A program made the translations under genes and the position numbers. From the NCBI GenBank assembly GCA_003978865.1, contig QNXS01000034.1, positions 1-19,520 on the forward strand: a stretch of 19,520 bases of DNA, given 5' to 3'. This DNA comes from Archaeoglobus sp. (GTDB taxonomy: Archaea; Halobacteriota; Archaeoglobi; Archaeoglobales; Archaeoglobaceae). This document shows, one piece after another, positions 1 through 7,277 of this stretch. The notes below the pieces were generated by a model that saw nothing but the letters and a program-made list of their open reading frames with translations, did no database searches and was not told the origin of the DNA. Position 1 is the first letter of the stretch. Every line of letters begins with the position of its first letter.

Positions 1-46
1 GATTTTTTCTTATTCAAAAGCGCTTGCAAGCAAAGTAATATAAACA

Positions 47-119
47 TAGCCCCGCCCGGATTCGAACCGGGGTCGCCGGATCCAGAGTCCGGCAGGATTG
101 ACCGCTACCCTACGGGGCT
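47..119 (-). tRNA. tRNA-Gln (anticodon CUG)
   Basis: The minus strand folds as a cloverleaf. The 7-bp acceptor AGCCCCG/CGGGGCT is followed by an A discriminator. The T arm is CCCGG-TTCGAAT-CCGGG, and the anticodon arm is CCGGA-CTCTGGA-TCCGG. U33 is followed by CUG (plus-strand positions 83-85), so it reads CAG glutamine codons. There is no intron and CCA is not encoded. A TATA-like stretch (plus strand 147-158, AT-rich ATATATGAAA) lies about 30 bases upstream of the 5' end, as expected for an archaeal tRNA promoter. Confidence 0.96.
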
Positions 120-328
120 TTTTTGGCTGTCAGAACTATATGCTGAGAATATATGAAATTTTTGGTAAGTTCTCTCAAAAGTTTTTTAATTTGCTCTATG
201 CCTAAGTTGATTTAAAATTGTTTCTCGGGGAGAGCAACTATTGAAGTGTTACCAAACACGATTTTGAAGTTGGTATCGAAAGCTATTAATTTAAAAAAAG
301 TTGAGTTGGTAATTGAGGGTGGAGTGAA

Positions 329-547
329 ATGTCCGAAAAGCCAGAAAATTTTGATGAAATTCTTCAGGAAAAGATATACAGGATAATAAAAGAATCTGAA
401 GTGCCGCTCATTACTTCAGAAATAGCGGAGAAATTGAAACTTGAAAGAAGGGTTGTACTAAGAAGATTGCAGAGAATGGCAATAGAAGGAAAAGTAAAGG
501 GCAGAAGGATAGATGCTGCGAACGGTATCTGGATCTGGTGGCTTTAA
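329..547 (+). CDS. Small winged-helix DNA-binding protein
   Basis: This 72-residue protein looks like a bare winged helix-turn-helix. After a short acidic N-terminus, residues 12-24 form helix 1. A helix-turn-helix follows (about 25-55: ITSEIAEKL, then a basic recognition helix ERRVVLRRLQRMA), and a wing-like end closes with GIWIWWL. Such domains usually bind DNA as transcription factors; the target here is unknown. A ribosome site (GGTGGAG) sits just before the ATG. It is a single gene, convergent with wtpB across a T-rich spacer. It is not a ModE protein (no molybdate-binding domain), so its position beside the tungstate genes does not prove a regulatory link. The family assignment is from sequence pattern only. 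Confidence 0.8.
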   Translation: MSEKPENFDEILQEKIYRIIKESEVPLITSEIAEKLKLERRVVLRRLQRMAIEGKVKGRRIDAANGIWIWWL

Positions 548-614
548 ATTTTTTAATGTTTTTTAATATTTTAATAATTTTCGATTTTAGTATTTTTAAT
601 AATTTTTAATATTT
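548..614 (+). terminator. T-rich terminator region between convergent genes
   Basis: The spacer between the winged-helix gene and the end of wtpB is almost wholly A/T. On the plus strand it has repeated T runs (four to six T) separated by AAT. Archaeal RNA polymerase stops at such T runs, so this is a plausible terminator for the plus-strand gene. On the minus strand the same bases are A runs, so it is unlikely to terminate wtpB. No stem-loop is obvious. Confidence 0.45.
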
Positions 615-1403
615 TTAATCTTTATCTTCCCAGAAGACAAATCTGATTACTGTAAAAATCAGCATTGTTAAGAGTATCAGAAGTACGGCAGTCGGTTCCG
701 CTGATACAAGTCCCCTACTGAGGTACTCATCGTATATGAGCGTTGATGCAACAAGTGGATAGTAAGCAATAACAACTATGGCACCAAACTCACTAACAGC
801 TCTTGCCCATGCAACTATTGCTCCTGCAACTATACTCCTTGCGGAAAGAGGGAGTGTTATGCTAAAGAAAGCCTTAAAGTTGCTTGCTCCGAGAGTTCTG
901 GCAACATTCTCAATTCTTCTATCCACCTTTGCAAAACCCTCCCTTGCATTGTTGAGGAATATTGGAAAGGAGACAAAAAGCATGGCTGCTACAATTCCCG
1001 GAAATGCATCTACGAACTGTACTGGGGAAAATTTACCGATAATTCCAGATTCTCCGAGAACTGACAGTAAAGCTATGCCTGCAACCGTATGCGGAATTAC
1101 AGCCGGCAAATCTGCAAAACTCTCTACAACTCTTTTTGCCGGAAAGTCATACCTCGCAAGTATGTATGCTAAGGGAACTCCAAAAAATATGGCTAAAACT
1201 GTTGAAACCAGAGCTGCGAGATAAGTGAGCAGTATGACATCCCATACATTGCGGTTCAGGAGAGCATTACTGATAAACCTTTCAAAAGAGTCCACTCCAG
1301 AAAATTGAGTTAGCGTTAAACAAACTACTGGTAATGCTAAAAAAAGCACAATAGTAGCAGATAGAAAAAACAAAAAAACTTCAAATATATTTTTATCCTT
1401 CAT
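615..1403 (-). CDS. wtpB: Tungstate/molybdate ABC transporter permease
   Basis: This is the membrane channel subunit of an ABC importer for tungstate or molybdate (ModB/WtpB family). It has about six hydrophobic segments in 262 residues. A cytoplasmic EAA-type loop (about residues 165-184, ENVARTLGAS...) should dock onto an ATPase. The first segment is at residues 8-32, and AVIPHTVAGIALL near residue 101 is typical of molybdate permeases. I chose ATG at 1403; a TTG nine bases earlier overlaps the wtpA stop but has no better ribosome site. It directly follows wtpA and is almost certainly co-transcribed with it. The next gene downstream is on the other strand, so no ATPase gene (wtpC) follows. 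Choice of tungstate over molybdate comes from the partner WtpA. Confidence 0.9.
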   Translation of the reverse strand: MKDKNIFEVFLFFLSATIVLFLALPVVCLTLTQFSGVDSFERFISNALLNRNVWDVILLTYLAALVSTVLAIFFGVPLAYILARYDFPAKRVVESFADLPAVIPHTVAGIALLSVLGESGIIGKFSPVQFVDAFPGIVAAMLFVSFPIFLNNAREGFAKVDRRIENVARTLGASNFKAFFSITLPLSARSIVAGAIVAWARAVSEFGAIVVIAYYPLVASTLIYDEYLSRGLVSAEPTAVLLILLTMLIFTVIRFVFWEDKD

Positions 1404-1408
1404 AAATA

Positions 1409-2422
1409 TCAACTCATTGGCTTTACGAGTGTTTTTAATTGCGCGGGCAAGTTATTGTAGTTATCCACTAAAGCTGGAACTATAGGGTCTTGACCGAGCT
1501 TCCTAAGTACTTCTGGATTTTTAAGAATCATCTTTACGAATTCAATTGCAAGTTTTCTGTGTGGAGAATTTATTGGTATTGTTAATCCATAAACTATTGG
1601 TTTACCCCTCTCGGTCTTCCCATTAGCTAAAGTAACTTCTACTTTAGAATAGAAGTCCTTGTACTTGTTGTCACCAAGATTTATCTGAGGTGGCAATTCA
1701 ATGTACTTCAAGCCAAATTGCTTGGCAACGCTTTTGTATAGAAAAACGTAATCGACATCCCCACTCTGAAGCAGACCTATCAGCGACATTTCCATACTTC
1801 TCATCTTTATTTTACTCGTGTTTATTTTTATACCGGTGGTTGGTGGCATTTTTAATATGTATGTTCCATTTTTTTCAATAAATCTTAGATTGCTATAGTT
1901 TTCAACAATATCACGGTATATTGGTTTATTGTAATAGATACTTGCAAGTTTCATAACTATCTGGGCTCTGTAACCGCATGGATCATCGTTTGGATTTGAG
2001 AATCCAATTCTAACATCGGGTTTTTCTAATATTTTGTACCAATTTGAGGAGTTAATTTCGTTGGCGTATCTACTTTTGTTTGTATATACTATTACTATCT
2101 CATTTCGTGCGAAAAGAATTGTCCAGTTTGCATAGTCGGGATACATCATTTTTGGTATCAGCGAGTAATCTGCCGTTGCTACTATATCCGCTTTTCTATG
2201 TAAGTCTATAACCTTTCTTATTGTTGCAACACTTCCAGCAGCTTCACAGTAAACTTTAACTTTGTACTTCTGTTCAAACATCTTTGAAAATTCCTGCATT
2301 GGCTTTGTGAGACTTCCGGCATGGAAGATAACAACTTTCGAATTACCGGCACTTTGGGCTGCACATCCCGCAAGTACAGCAGAGACAATCAAAAATACTG
2401 CAAGCTTAAGTTTGTATTCCAT
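1409..2422 (-). CDS. wtpA: Tungstate/molybdate-binding lipoprotein WtpA
   Basis: This is the extracellular substrate-binding protein of the uptake system. It has 337 residues, starting with a lipoprotein-like signal: a hydrophobic core at residues 6-18 and a lipobox LAGC with Cys20 as the likely anchor. The mature part begins KVVIFHAGSL, the hallmark of the ModA/WtpA fold (oxyanion-binding loop HAGSL), and AAGSVATIRKV follows. In the Archaeoglobus relative the metal is held octahedrally by an Asp and a Glu as well as the oxyanion oxygens. Asp147 (in NDDPCGYR) and Glu211 (in RSMEMSL) are the best candidates here, judged by motif and spacing. A strong GAGGTGAT ribosome site precedes the ATG. 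Regulation is probably by oxyanion supply through the inverted repeat at 2433-2456. Confidence 0.92.
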   Translation of the reverse strand: MEYKLKLAVFLIVSAVLAGCAAQSAGNSKVVIFHAGSLTKPMQEFSKMFEQKYKVKVYCEAAGSVATIRKVIDLHRKADIVATADYSLIPKMMYPDYANWTILFARNEIVIVYTNKSRYANEINSSNWYKILEKPDVRIGFSNPNDDPCGYRAQIVMKLASIYYNKPIYRDIVENYSNLRFIEKNGTYILKMPPTTGIKINTSKIKMRSMEMSLIGLLQSGDVDYVFLYKSVAKQFGLKYIELPPQINLGDNKYKDFYSKVEVTLANGKTERGKPIVYGLTIPINSPHRKLAIEFVKMILKNPEVLRKLGQDPIVPALVDNYNNLPAQLKTLVKPMS

Positions 2423-2432
2423 GGTATCACCT

Positions 2433-2456
2433 CGTTATGTACGAAAAATAATAACG
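2433..2456. promoter_or_regulatory. ModE-like operator at the wtpA promoter
   Basis: There is an inverted repeat CGTTAT - 12 bases - ATAACG, wider form CGTTATGTA-N6-ATAATAACG. It resembles the half-sites bound by ModE-type molybdate/tungstate regulators. It lies between a TATA-like element (plus strand 2457-2468, AAATTTAAACTT) and the wtpA ribosome site, so it should cover the transcription start. A repressor bound there would block wtpAB transcription. The repeat is seen directly; the regulator identity is inferred, and no modE gene is in this window. Confidence 0.55.
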
Positions 2457-2575
2457 AAATTTAAACTTTTCCGAATCTATGCCATCTTATTGAGCAAACT
2501 CGGCGTGTATTTAGAATTAAAACTTCATACATAAACATTCGAAAAATTTTTTTACAAACTAACTGATAACGCACA

Positions 2576-2647
2576 GCCCCGGTGGGGTAGGGGATATCCT
2601 TGGGGGCTGCGGACTCCCAGACCCGGGTTCAATTCCCGGCCGGGGCA
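2576..2647 (+). tRNA. tRNA-Arg (anticodon GCG)
   Basis: A full cloverleaf is present. The acceptor GCCCCGG/CCGGGGC is followed by discriminator A2647. The T arm is CCGGG-TTCAATT-CCCGG, and the anticodon arm is GGGGG-CTGCGGA-CTCCC with one G-U pair. U33 is followed by GCG (2609-2611), reading CGC and CGU arginine codons, which are rare in the neighbouring genes (AGA/AGG dominate). There is no intron and no encoded CCA. An A/T-rich element (about 2540-2555, AAAAATTTTTTTAC) sits at promoter distance upstream. Confidence 0.94.
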
Positions 2648-2700
2648 CTTTCCTATTTTATATTTTATTATTTTATCTTATATTTTTATCTTATATTTTA
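2648..2700 (+). terminator. T-rich tract after tRNA-Arg, with a 13-bp tandem repeat
   Basis: Nearly pure T/A sequence follows the tRNA, with several T runs suited to archaeal termination. It includes an exact 13-bp tandem duplication of TATCTTATATTTT at 2674-2686 and 2687-2699. From 2700 to 2806 I see no gene, only AT-rich sequence and a weak TAAGAT/ATCTTA inverted repeat (2775-2798). That repeat lies just past the end of the sugar kinase on the minus strand. Confidence 0.4.
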
Positions 2701-2806
2701 TACTTACATAACTGAAGTTTTACTAGTTGTATTTGATGCGGGTGATATTATTACAAAAAATATTAATATACGATTAAGATGTAAAATATTTAATCTTATG
2801 CCAGAA

Positions 2807-2914
2807 CTAAATAGAACTCACAACATCTTTCCAATCCGGAAAGTTCCTCGCTCCGTAGTGCTGTATGTTGTAAGCTGCAACAAAGTTTCCTGCTCTTAAA
2901 CATTCTTCTAAACT
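2807..2914 (-). pseudogene. Out-of-frame C-terminal end of the PfkB sugar kinase
   Basis: Past the premature stop of the upstream kinase frame, the shifted frame continues from AGT at 2914. It gives SLEECLRAGNFVAAYNI, then about 18 further residues to a TAG at 2807. This is exactly what a PfkB/ribokinase family protein should have after its DTTGAGDSFAAGF motif: the helix of the K..SLEEC..AGN...A type. The two pieces join with one extra base near AAAGGAGTTTAG (about 2908-2918), giving about 292 residues, a normal family length. The cause could be a real one-base deletion or a sequencing error. Confidence 0.8.
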
Positions 2915-3684
2915 CCTTTCTTCATTGCCTTGATGAACCCAGCAGCAAATGAGTCTCCAGCTCCAGTTGTATCTACAACCCTATCTACTTTGAATGCCGG
3001 GGATACTGCACACCCGCTCTTGGAGTGTGCCACACTCCCCCTTTTACCCAATGTAATGACGAGCAATTTTACGAATTTTAGAAAGTCTTCTACATTTACA
3101 CCGAGTATCCTGAATTCTGGTTCCGAAATAAAAACAACATCGACGTACCTAAGCATTTCTGAAAGTTTACAAAAACCAAGAGATGAATATGGGTATCCGG
3201 GATTCAGGATAACCTTACAACCCTTACTCTTAGCAATTTTTGCTATTTTCAGATGGACATCAAAGCTATCCTTCGAGGGAAATGGGTCAAGATAGAATAA
3301 ATTAGTTTCCATATAATCTTTTTCTTCGAGTTTCAGCTTTAGCCTTCCAGCCGCATTTGGATGAACGAAAAAAGTCCTCTCTCCTTCATCATCCACATAG
3401 ATGTCAACTTCTCCTGTTTCAGGGTGTGTAACCCACGAAATCACAGAAACTCCGACCTTCTCAAGACTTGACCTGAAGAAGTCAGCGTTAGCATCTTTTC
3501 CGAGAGTCGTATAAAACCTGCATGGCTCGTTAAAACTTGCAAGCCCAAAAATGGTGTTTGCAGCAGCTCCACCAGCCTGCTTGATACTCTCCCTAACAAT
3601 TGCATGACCACCTCTCTCTGGATAGGTGCTTATTCTACTTATCCTGTCAACCAAAGCTGGACCAACACCAGAGATAAATCTCAT
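2908..3684 (-). CDS. PfkB-family carbohydrate kinase (3' end frameshifted)
   Basis: This ATP-dependent sugar or nucleoside kinase belongs to the ribokinase/PfkB family. The substrate cannot be told from sequence. The N-terminal PfkB signature region is present (KQAGGAAANTIFGLA, about residues 35-49). So is the C-terminal signature DTTGAGDSFAAGF (about 238-250), with the catalytic Asp in GAGD and the anion hole. The frame stops at residue 258 right after FIKAMKKGV, cutting the last helices; the missing end is found in another frame at 2807-2914. The protein is therefore either truncated in vivo or mis-sequenced; the active site itself is intact. The gene is a single unit, divergent from thrC, and its start ATG has a TATA-like AAAAATAAAA about 30 bases upstream rather than a ribosome site. 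Confidence 0.85.
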   Translation of the reverse strand: MRFISGVGPALVDRISRISTYPERGGHAIVRESIKQAGGAAANTIFGLASFNEPCRFYTTLGKDANADFFRSSLEKVGVSVISWVTHPETGEVDIYVDDEGERTFFVHPNAAGRLKLKLEEKDYMETNLFYLDPFPSKDSFDVHLKIAKIAKSKGCKVILNPGYPYSSLGFCKLSEMLRYVDVVFISEPEFRILGVNVEDFLKFVKLLVITLGKRGSVAHSKSGCAVSPAFKVDRVVDTTGAGDSFAAGFIKAMKKGV

Positions 3685-3788
3685 CTTCAGAAATTGGATC
3701 GAGCTTTTTTATTTTTTACTTTATACAGCGATATTGAAGGCACACAAACAAGAGTTAAACCTTTTATACGCTTTCTGCAAAAAACTTC
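3685..3788. promoter_or_regulatory. Divergent promoter of the sugar kinase and thrC
   Basis: Two archaeal-type promoters lie back to back. For thrC, CTTTTATACG at 3761-3770 is centred about 23 bases before the ATG at 3789, preceded by a purine-rich AAAC; there is no ribosome site, so a leaderless mRNA is likely. For the kinase (minus strand), the A/T tract at 3708-3722 (ATTTTTTA and TTTATAC on the plus strand) fits a TATA box 25-35 bases before its ATG. No clear operator is seen. Confidence 0.5.
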
Positions 3789-5006
3789 ATGCCAGAAAAT
3801 CCAGATTACTGCTTGAAGTGCATCGAATGTGGAAGGGAGTACGAAATCGAAGACATCTACATGTGTGAGTGCGGTGGTTTGCTGGAAGTGTTTATTAAAG
3901 ATGCCAACCTAAAATTTAAACTCGATGGAAACCTAAGAGGTGTTTGGAAGTACAGTTCCCTTCTCCCTGTAAAAATAGACCCAATATCGCTTAAAGAAGG
4001 GTCAACACCCCTTTACAGGTGTAGAAGACTGGAGGATATTTTAAAAGATAGATCTTCGCAAAATTTGCGTGTGGAAGTATACGTAAAACATGAAGGAGCA
4101 AACCCTTCAGGATCGTTTAAGGATAGGGGGATGACTGTCGGTGTTACCAAGGCAATTGAGCTTGGAAAGAGAGCTGTTGCCTGTGCATCTACCGGAAATA
4201 CATCCGCATCAATGGCGATGTACGCTGCAAAAGCTGGTATAAAAGCCTACGTTCTACTTCCGGCTGGAAAGGTTGCCTTAGGAAAAGTTGCACAGGCTTT
4301 AATGCATGGAGCAAGGGTCATCGGAATAGAAGGAAACTTTGATCAGGCACTATCTATAGTTAGAGAGGTCTGCAGGACAGAGGGTTTTTATCTGCTAAAT
4401 TCGATTAATCCGTTCAGGCTTGAAGGACAGAAGACCATAGCCTTTGAAATTGCAGACGAGATTGGTGTACCAGATAGGGTTATACTACCAGTTGGAAATG
4501 CCGGAAACATATCCGCAATATACAAGGGTTTCAGAGAGCTTGAGAGGTTTGGTTTAACGAGTTCGATTCCAATGATGACGGGAGTGCAGGCAGAAGGTGC
4601 AAATCCTGTTTACAGAGCTGTTAAAAATAATAAAACAGACATAGACCCTGTCCTAAACCCGGAGACTGTTGCAACCGCAATAAGAATAGGACAGCCTGTA
4701 AACGCAAGAAAAGCTATAAGGGCAATTTACGAGTCTGGTGGAGTAGCTGAGGAGGTAAGTGACAGGGAGATACTGGAAGCACAGAAGCTTCTTGCAATGA
4801 GGGAGGGAATAGGTGTAGAACCTGCAAGTGCTGCAAGCATAGCTGGACTTTTAAAGCTGGGTGAGAAGGGAATTATAGAGAGCGGTGAGAGGGTAGTATG
4901 TATAACTACGGGACACCTGCTGAAAGATCCTGAAACTGTTATAAGAGAGTGCGGAGAACCAATAAAAGTAGAGGCAAGCGTTGACGCAGTAAGAAAAGTT
5001 CTGTGA
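3789..5006 (+). CDS. thrC: Threonine synthase
   Basis: This PLP enzyme makes L-threonine from O-phosphohomoserine in the cytoplasm. Of 405 residues, the N-terminal 30 carry a zinc-ribbon-like set of cysteines (C8, C11, C14, C26, C28), common in archaeal threonine synthases. The Schiff-base lysine is K111 in NPSGSFKDRG. The segment ASTGNTSASMAMYAAKAG follows, and the phosphate-binding loop PVGNAGNISAIYKG comes later. The C-terminal EPASAASIAGL fits the fold-type II family. The ATG at 3789 has a TATA box 23 bases upstream. The stop codon TGA lies inside the ribosome site of aroC, so the two genes form a tightly coupled amino-acid operon. Cysteate or 2,3-diaminopropionate synthase relatives are less likely given the zinc ribbon and length. 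Confidence 0.93.
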   Translation: MPENPDYCLKCIECGREYEIEDIYMCECGGLLEVFIKDANLKFKLDGNLRGVWKYSSLLPVKIDPISLKEGSTPLYRCRRLEDILKDRSSQNLRVEVYVKHEGANPSGSFKDRGMTVGVTKAIELGKRAVACASTGNTSASMAMYAAKAGIKAYVLLPAGKVALGKVAQALMHGARVIGIEGNFDQALSIVREVCRTEGFYLLNSINPFRLEGQKTIAFEIADEIGVPDRVILPVGNAGNISAIYKGFRELERFGLTSSIPMMTGVQAEGANPVYRAVKNNKTDIDPVLNPETVATAIRIGQPVNARKAIRAIYESGGVAEEVSDREILEAQKLLAMREGIGVEPASAASIAGLLKLGEKGIIESGERVVCITTGHLLKDPETVIRECGEPIKVEASVDAVRKVL

Positions 5007-5016
5007 GGTGAAAACT

Positions 5017-6129
5017 TTGAGCGGAAATACGTTCGGCGTCGCTTTCAGGGTTACAACATGGGGAGAAAGCCATGGTAGAGCAGTTGGGTGTGTTGTTGAT
5101 TCCCCTCCAGCCGGACTTGAGTTGAAAGAGAAAGACATCCAGAAAGAACTTGATAGACGAAAGCCGGGAGGTAGGCTTTCAACTAAGAGGAGAGAGTCTG
5201 ATGCTGTGGAAATTCTTTCAGGAGTTTTTGAGGGTTTTACGACTGGAACTCCGGTTTCCATGCTTATATGGAATAAAGATGCAAGACCGGAAGCTTATGA
5301 GCCAATAAAGGATTTGCTTAGACCGGGACATGCTGATTATACGTACCTCGCAAAGTTTGGCTTCAGGGATTGGAGGGGGGGAGGAAGATCATCTGCAAGG
5401 GAGACTGTTGCAAGGGTTGCCGCTGGAGCTATTGCTAAGAAGCTGCTGTCACTGTTCGGTGTTGAAATTGTTGGATTTACAAGAGAGATAGCGGGTGTAA
5501 AGTGCAGTATAGATGTCAGAGAACTTGAACTGAGTGAAGTGTACAAGCTTGCAGAGAGCAATGCTGTGAGGTGTCCCGACGCTGAGGTTGCTAAGGTAAT
5601 GGAAGAGAAAATAGTGGAGGCAATGGGGGCAGGGGATAGCGTAGGTGGTGTTGTGGAAGTCATTGTTAGAAATGCTCCGGCAGGTATAGGTGAACCCGTT
5701 TTTGATAAACTTGATGCTCGCTTGGCTTATGCAGTTATGGGTGTACCAGCTGTAAAGGGAGTTGAAATAGGTTCCGGATTTTCAGCTGCAAGAAAACGGG
5801 GGAGTGAGAACAACGATCCGATAGTGTTGAAGGATGGTAAGATAGGGTTTGAGAAGAATGATGCGGGAGGAATACTTGGAGGAATCTCAAATGGAGATGA
5901 TATAGTTGTTAGGGCATGCGTAAAGCCTACACCTTCAGTATCAATCCCGCAGAAAACTGTAAATGTTAGAGAAATGAGAGAAACTGAGATAGTCGTTAAA
6001 GGGAGGCACGATCCGTGTATAGTTCCGAGAGCTGTACCTGTTATTGAGGCTATGGTTGCTTTGACAGTTGTAGATTTCATGGTACTTCAGGGATTGATTC
6101 CAAGAAGTCTTCTGCAAAAACGTTTTTGA
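5017..6129 (+). CDS. aroC: Chorismate synthase
   Basis: This enzyme converts 5-enolpyruvylshikimate-3-phosphate to chorismate, the last step of the shikimate pathway, using reduced FMN. The full-length 370-residue protein begins SGNTFGVAFRVTTWGESHG, with the conserved His at residue 19. It also has RPGHADYTYLAKFG followed by the RGGGRSSARET glycine/arginine block, and GSGFSAARKRGSENND. I place the start at TTG 5017, because GAGGTGA (5005-5011) stands five bases before it; the in-frame GTG at 5008 is part of that ribosome site. It is translationally coupled to thrC. The stop codon lies in the first copy of a 15-bp tandem duplication shared with the end of carA on the opposite strand. Confidence 0.94.
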   Translation: MSGNTFGVAFRVTTWGESHGRAVGCVVDSPPAGLELKEKDIQKELDRRKPGGRLSTKRRESDAVEILSGVFEGFTTGTPVSMLIWNKDARPEAYEPIKDLLRPGHADYTYLAKFGFRDWRGGGRSSARETVARVAAGAIAKKLLSLFGVEIVGFTREIAGVKCSIDVRELELSEVYKLAESNAVRCPDAEVAKVMEEKIVEAMGAGDSVGGVVEVIVRNAPAGIGEPVFDKLDARLAYAVMGVPAVKGVEIGSGFSAARKRGSENNDPIVLKDGKIGFEKNDAGGILGGISNGDDIVVRACVKPTPSVSIPQKTVNVREMRETEIVVKGRHDPCIVPRAVPVIEAMVALTVVDFMVLQGLIPRSLLQKRF

Positions 6130-6154
6130 TGTTTATCGGTTTGATGTTTATCGG
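6125..6154. repeat. 15-bp tandem duplication across the aroC and carA stop codons
   Basis: TTTGATGTTTATCGG occurs twice without a gap (6125-6139, 6140-6154). The aroC TGA is in copy one and the carA TAA (minus strand) in copy two. Either copy alone contains both stop signals. So before the duplication the two convergent genes probably overlapped or abutted, and slippage moved their ends 15 bases apart. Confidence 0.9.
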
Positions 6155-7266
6155 TAAACTTTAAGCATGTCCACAAACCTGTCAAAGAAGAAGTACGTAT
6201 CGTGAGGTCCGGGAGAAGCTTCAGGATGGTACTGTACACTGATTAATGGTAACTCCCTATGTTTCAACCCCTCCACTGTCCCGTCGTTCAAGTTTATCTG
6301 AGTAACTTCAACATCCTTTGGTAGCGTTTTTTCATCAACGGCAAAACCGTGATTTTGGCTTGATATGAAAACCCTGCCAGTTTCAAAGTCTTTTACAGGT
6401 TGGTTTGCACCTCTATGCCCGAACTTTAGTTTGAATGTTTTTGCTCCGAGAGCGAGACCTATTAACTGATGTCCCAAGCATATACCGGCTATAGGCATCT
6501 TTCCAATGAGCTGTTTTATCGTATCTATAGTTACCTTCACCCTTGCTGGATCTCCCGGGCCGTTTGAAATAAAAACTCCATCTGGATCGAGCTCAAGAAT
6601 TCTTTTAGCCGGATAGTTATATGGAACAATGGTTACATTTACTCCCCTCTTTACAAGCTGTTTGACTATACTCATCTTTATACCACAGTCTACGAGTATG
6701 ACCTCAAGATTTCCATCGCTTTCAAGTCTCTTGGTCTCCTTCACACAAACTTTTTCCACAAGGTCAACATCTACTATTGATGGCTGTTCAACTGCTCTTT
6801 TCAACATTTTATCTCTGTCATAACTTCCGGTTGCAAGAACAGCCTTCATAGCCCCATAGACCCTGATTTTTCTTGTTAACATTCTCGTGTCAATTCCCTC
6901 TATACCCGGAATACCGTACTCTCTGAGTAGTTCGTCGACGCTCAGTTCACTCCTCCAGTTACTGGGATTTCTGCAAAGCTCTCTCACAACAAATCCTTCG
7001 ACCTTTACACCATCACTTTCGAAGTCATCTCTACAGACTCCATAGTTCCCTATGAGCGGATAGGTCATCATCAGAATCTGACCCGCATAACTGGGGTCTG
7101 TCAGAGCTTCAACGTAACCGGTCATTGCAGTATTAAAAACGAGCTCTCCCTCAGCCCAACATTCTTCATTACCAAAAGCGAATCCCTCAACAAAAGTCCC
7201 ATCTTCAAGTGCGAGAGCTGCTTTTTTTGTATTTTTGCCACAATTTTTGCCACAGTTTACTACCAT
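6148..7266 (-). CDS. carA: Carbamoyl-phosphate synthase small (glutaminase) subunit
   Basis: This subunit hydrolyses glutamine and passes ammonia to the large subunit CarB, making carbamoyl phosphate for pyrimidines and arginine. The N-terminal CarA domain starts KKAALALEDGTFVEG, with NTAMTGYVEALTDPSYAGQ. The C-terminal class I glutamine amidotransferase domain has nucleophile Cys263 in GICLGHQ and the His347/Glu349 pair in YHPEASPGP. I prefer ATG 7266, preceded by GAGGCGAT; ATG 7281, five codons earlier, overlaps the purC stop (ATGA) but lacks a ribosome site. An odd N-terminal stretch CGKNCGKN comes from an exact 12-bp tandem duplication (7231-7254). It is the last gene of the ftr-moaC-purC-carA run, and carB is not adjacent. 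Confidence 0.93.
   Translation of the reverse strand: MVVNCGKNCGKNTKKAALALEDGTFVEGFAFGNEECWAEGELVFNTAMTGYVEALTDPSYAGQILMMTYPLIGNYGVCRDDFESDGVKVEGFVVRELCRNPSNWRSELSVDELLREYGIPGIEGIDTRMLTRKIRVYGAMKAVLATGSYDRDKMLKRAVEQPSIVDVDLVEKVCVKETKRLESDGNLEVILVDCGIKMSIVKQLVKRGVNVTIVPYNYPAKRILELDPDGVFISNGPGDPARVKVTIDTIKQLIGKMPIAGICLGHQLIGLALGAKTFKLKFGHRGANQPVKDFETGRVFISSQNHGFAVDEKTLPKDVEVTQINLNDGTVEGLKHRELPLISVQYHPEASPGPHDTYFFFDRFVDMLKVYR
7231..7254 (-). repeat. 12-bp tandem duplication in the carA N-terminus
   Basis: ATTTTTGCCACA is present twice in tandem on the plus strand (7231-7242, 7243-7254). It encodes CGKN twice in the CarA N-terminal extension, before the conserved domain begins. The reading frame is kept. 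Confidence 0.85.
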
Positions 7267-7277
7267 TTTATATCGCC

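Noticed and set aside
2..43. Possible end of an upstream plus-strand gene (IFSYSKALASKVI then TAA)
   Set aside because: Only 13 codons are visible and no family can be recognised; the frame could be chance.
216..384. Plus-strand frame with GTG at 246 overlapping the winged-helix gene
   Set aside because: The peptide looks protein-like before 329, but it runs out of frame through the winged-helix gene, the ribosome site spacing is poor, and I know no such family.
2775..2798. TAAGAT/ATCTTA inverted repeat as a terminator of the sugar kinase
   Set aside because: Six-base A/T arms with a 12-base gap are weak and expected by chance in this AT-rich stretch.
2908..2925. Programmed -1 frameshift in the sugar kinase
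   Set aside because: The site lacks a slippery X-XXY-YYZ heptamer and PfkB kinases are not known to use frameshifting; a simple base loss or sequencing error is more likely.
5337..6080. Long open frames antisense to aroC
   Set aside because: They are Ser/Thr/Ile-rich mirror frames of a strongly conserved gene, with no start signals of their own.
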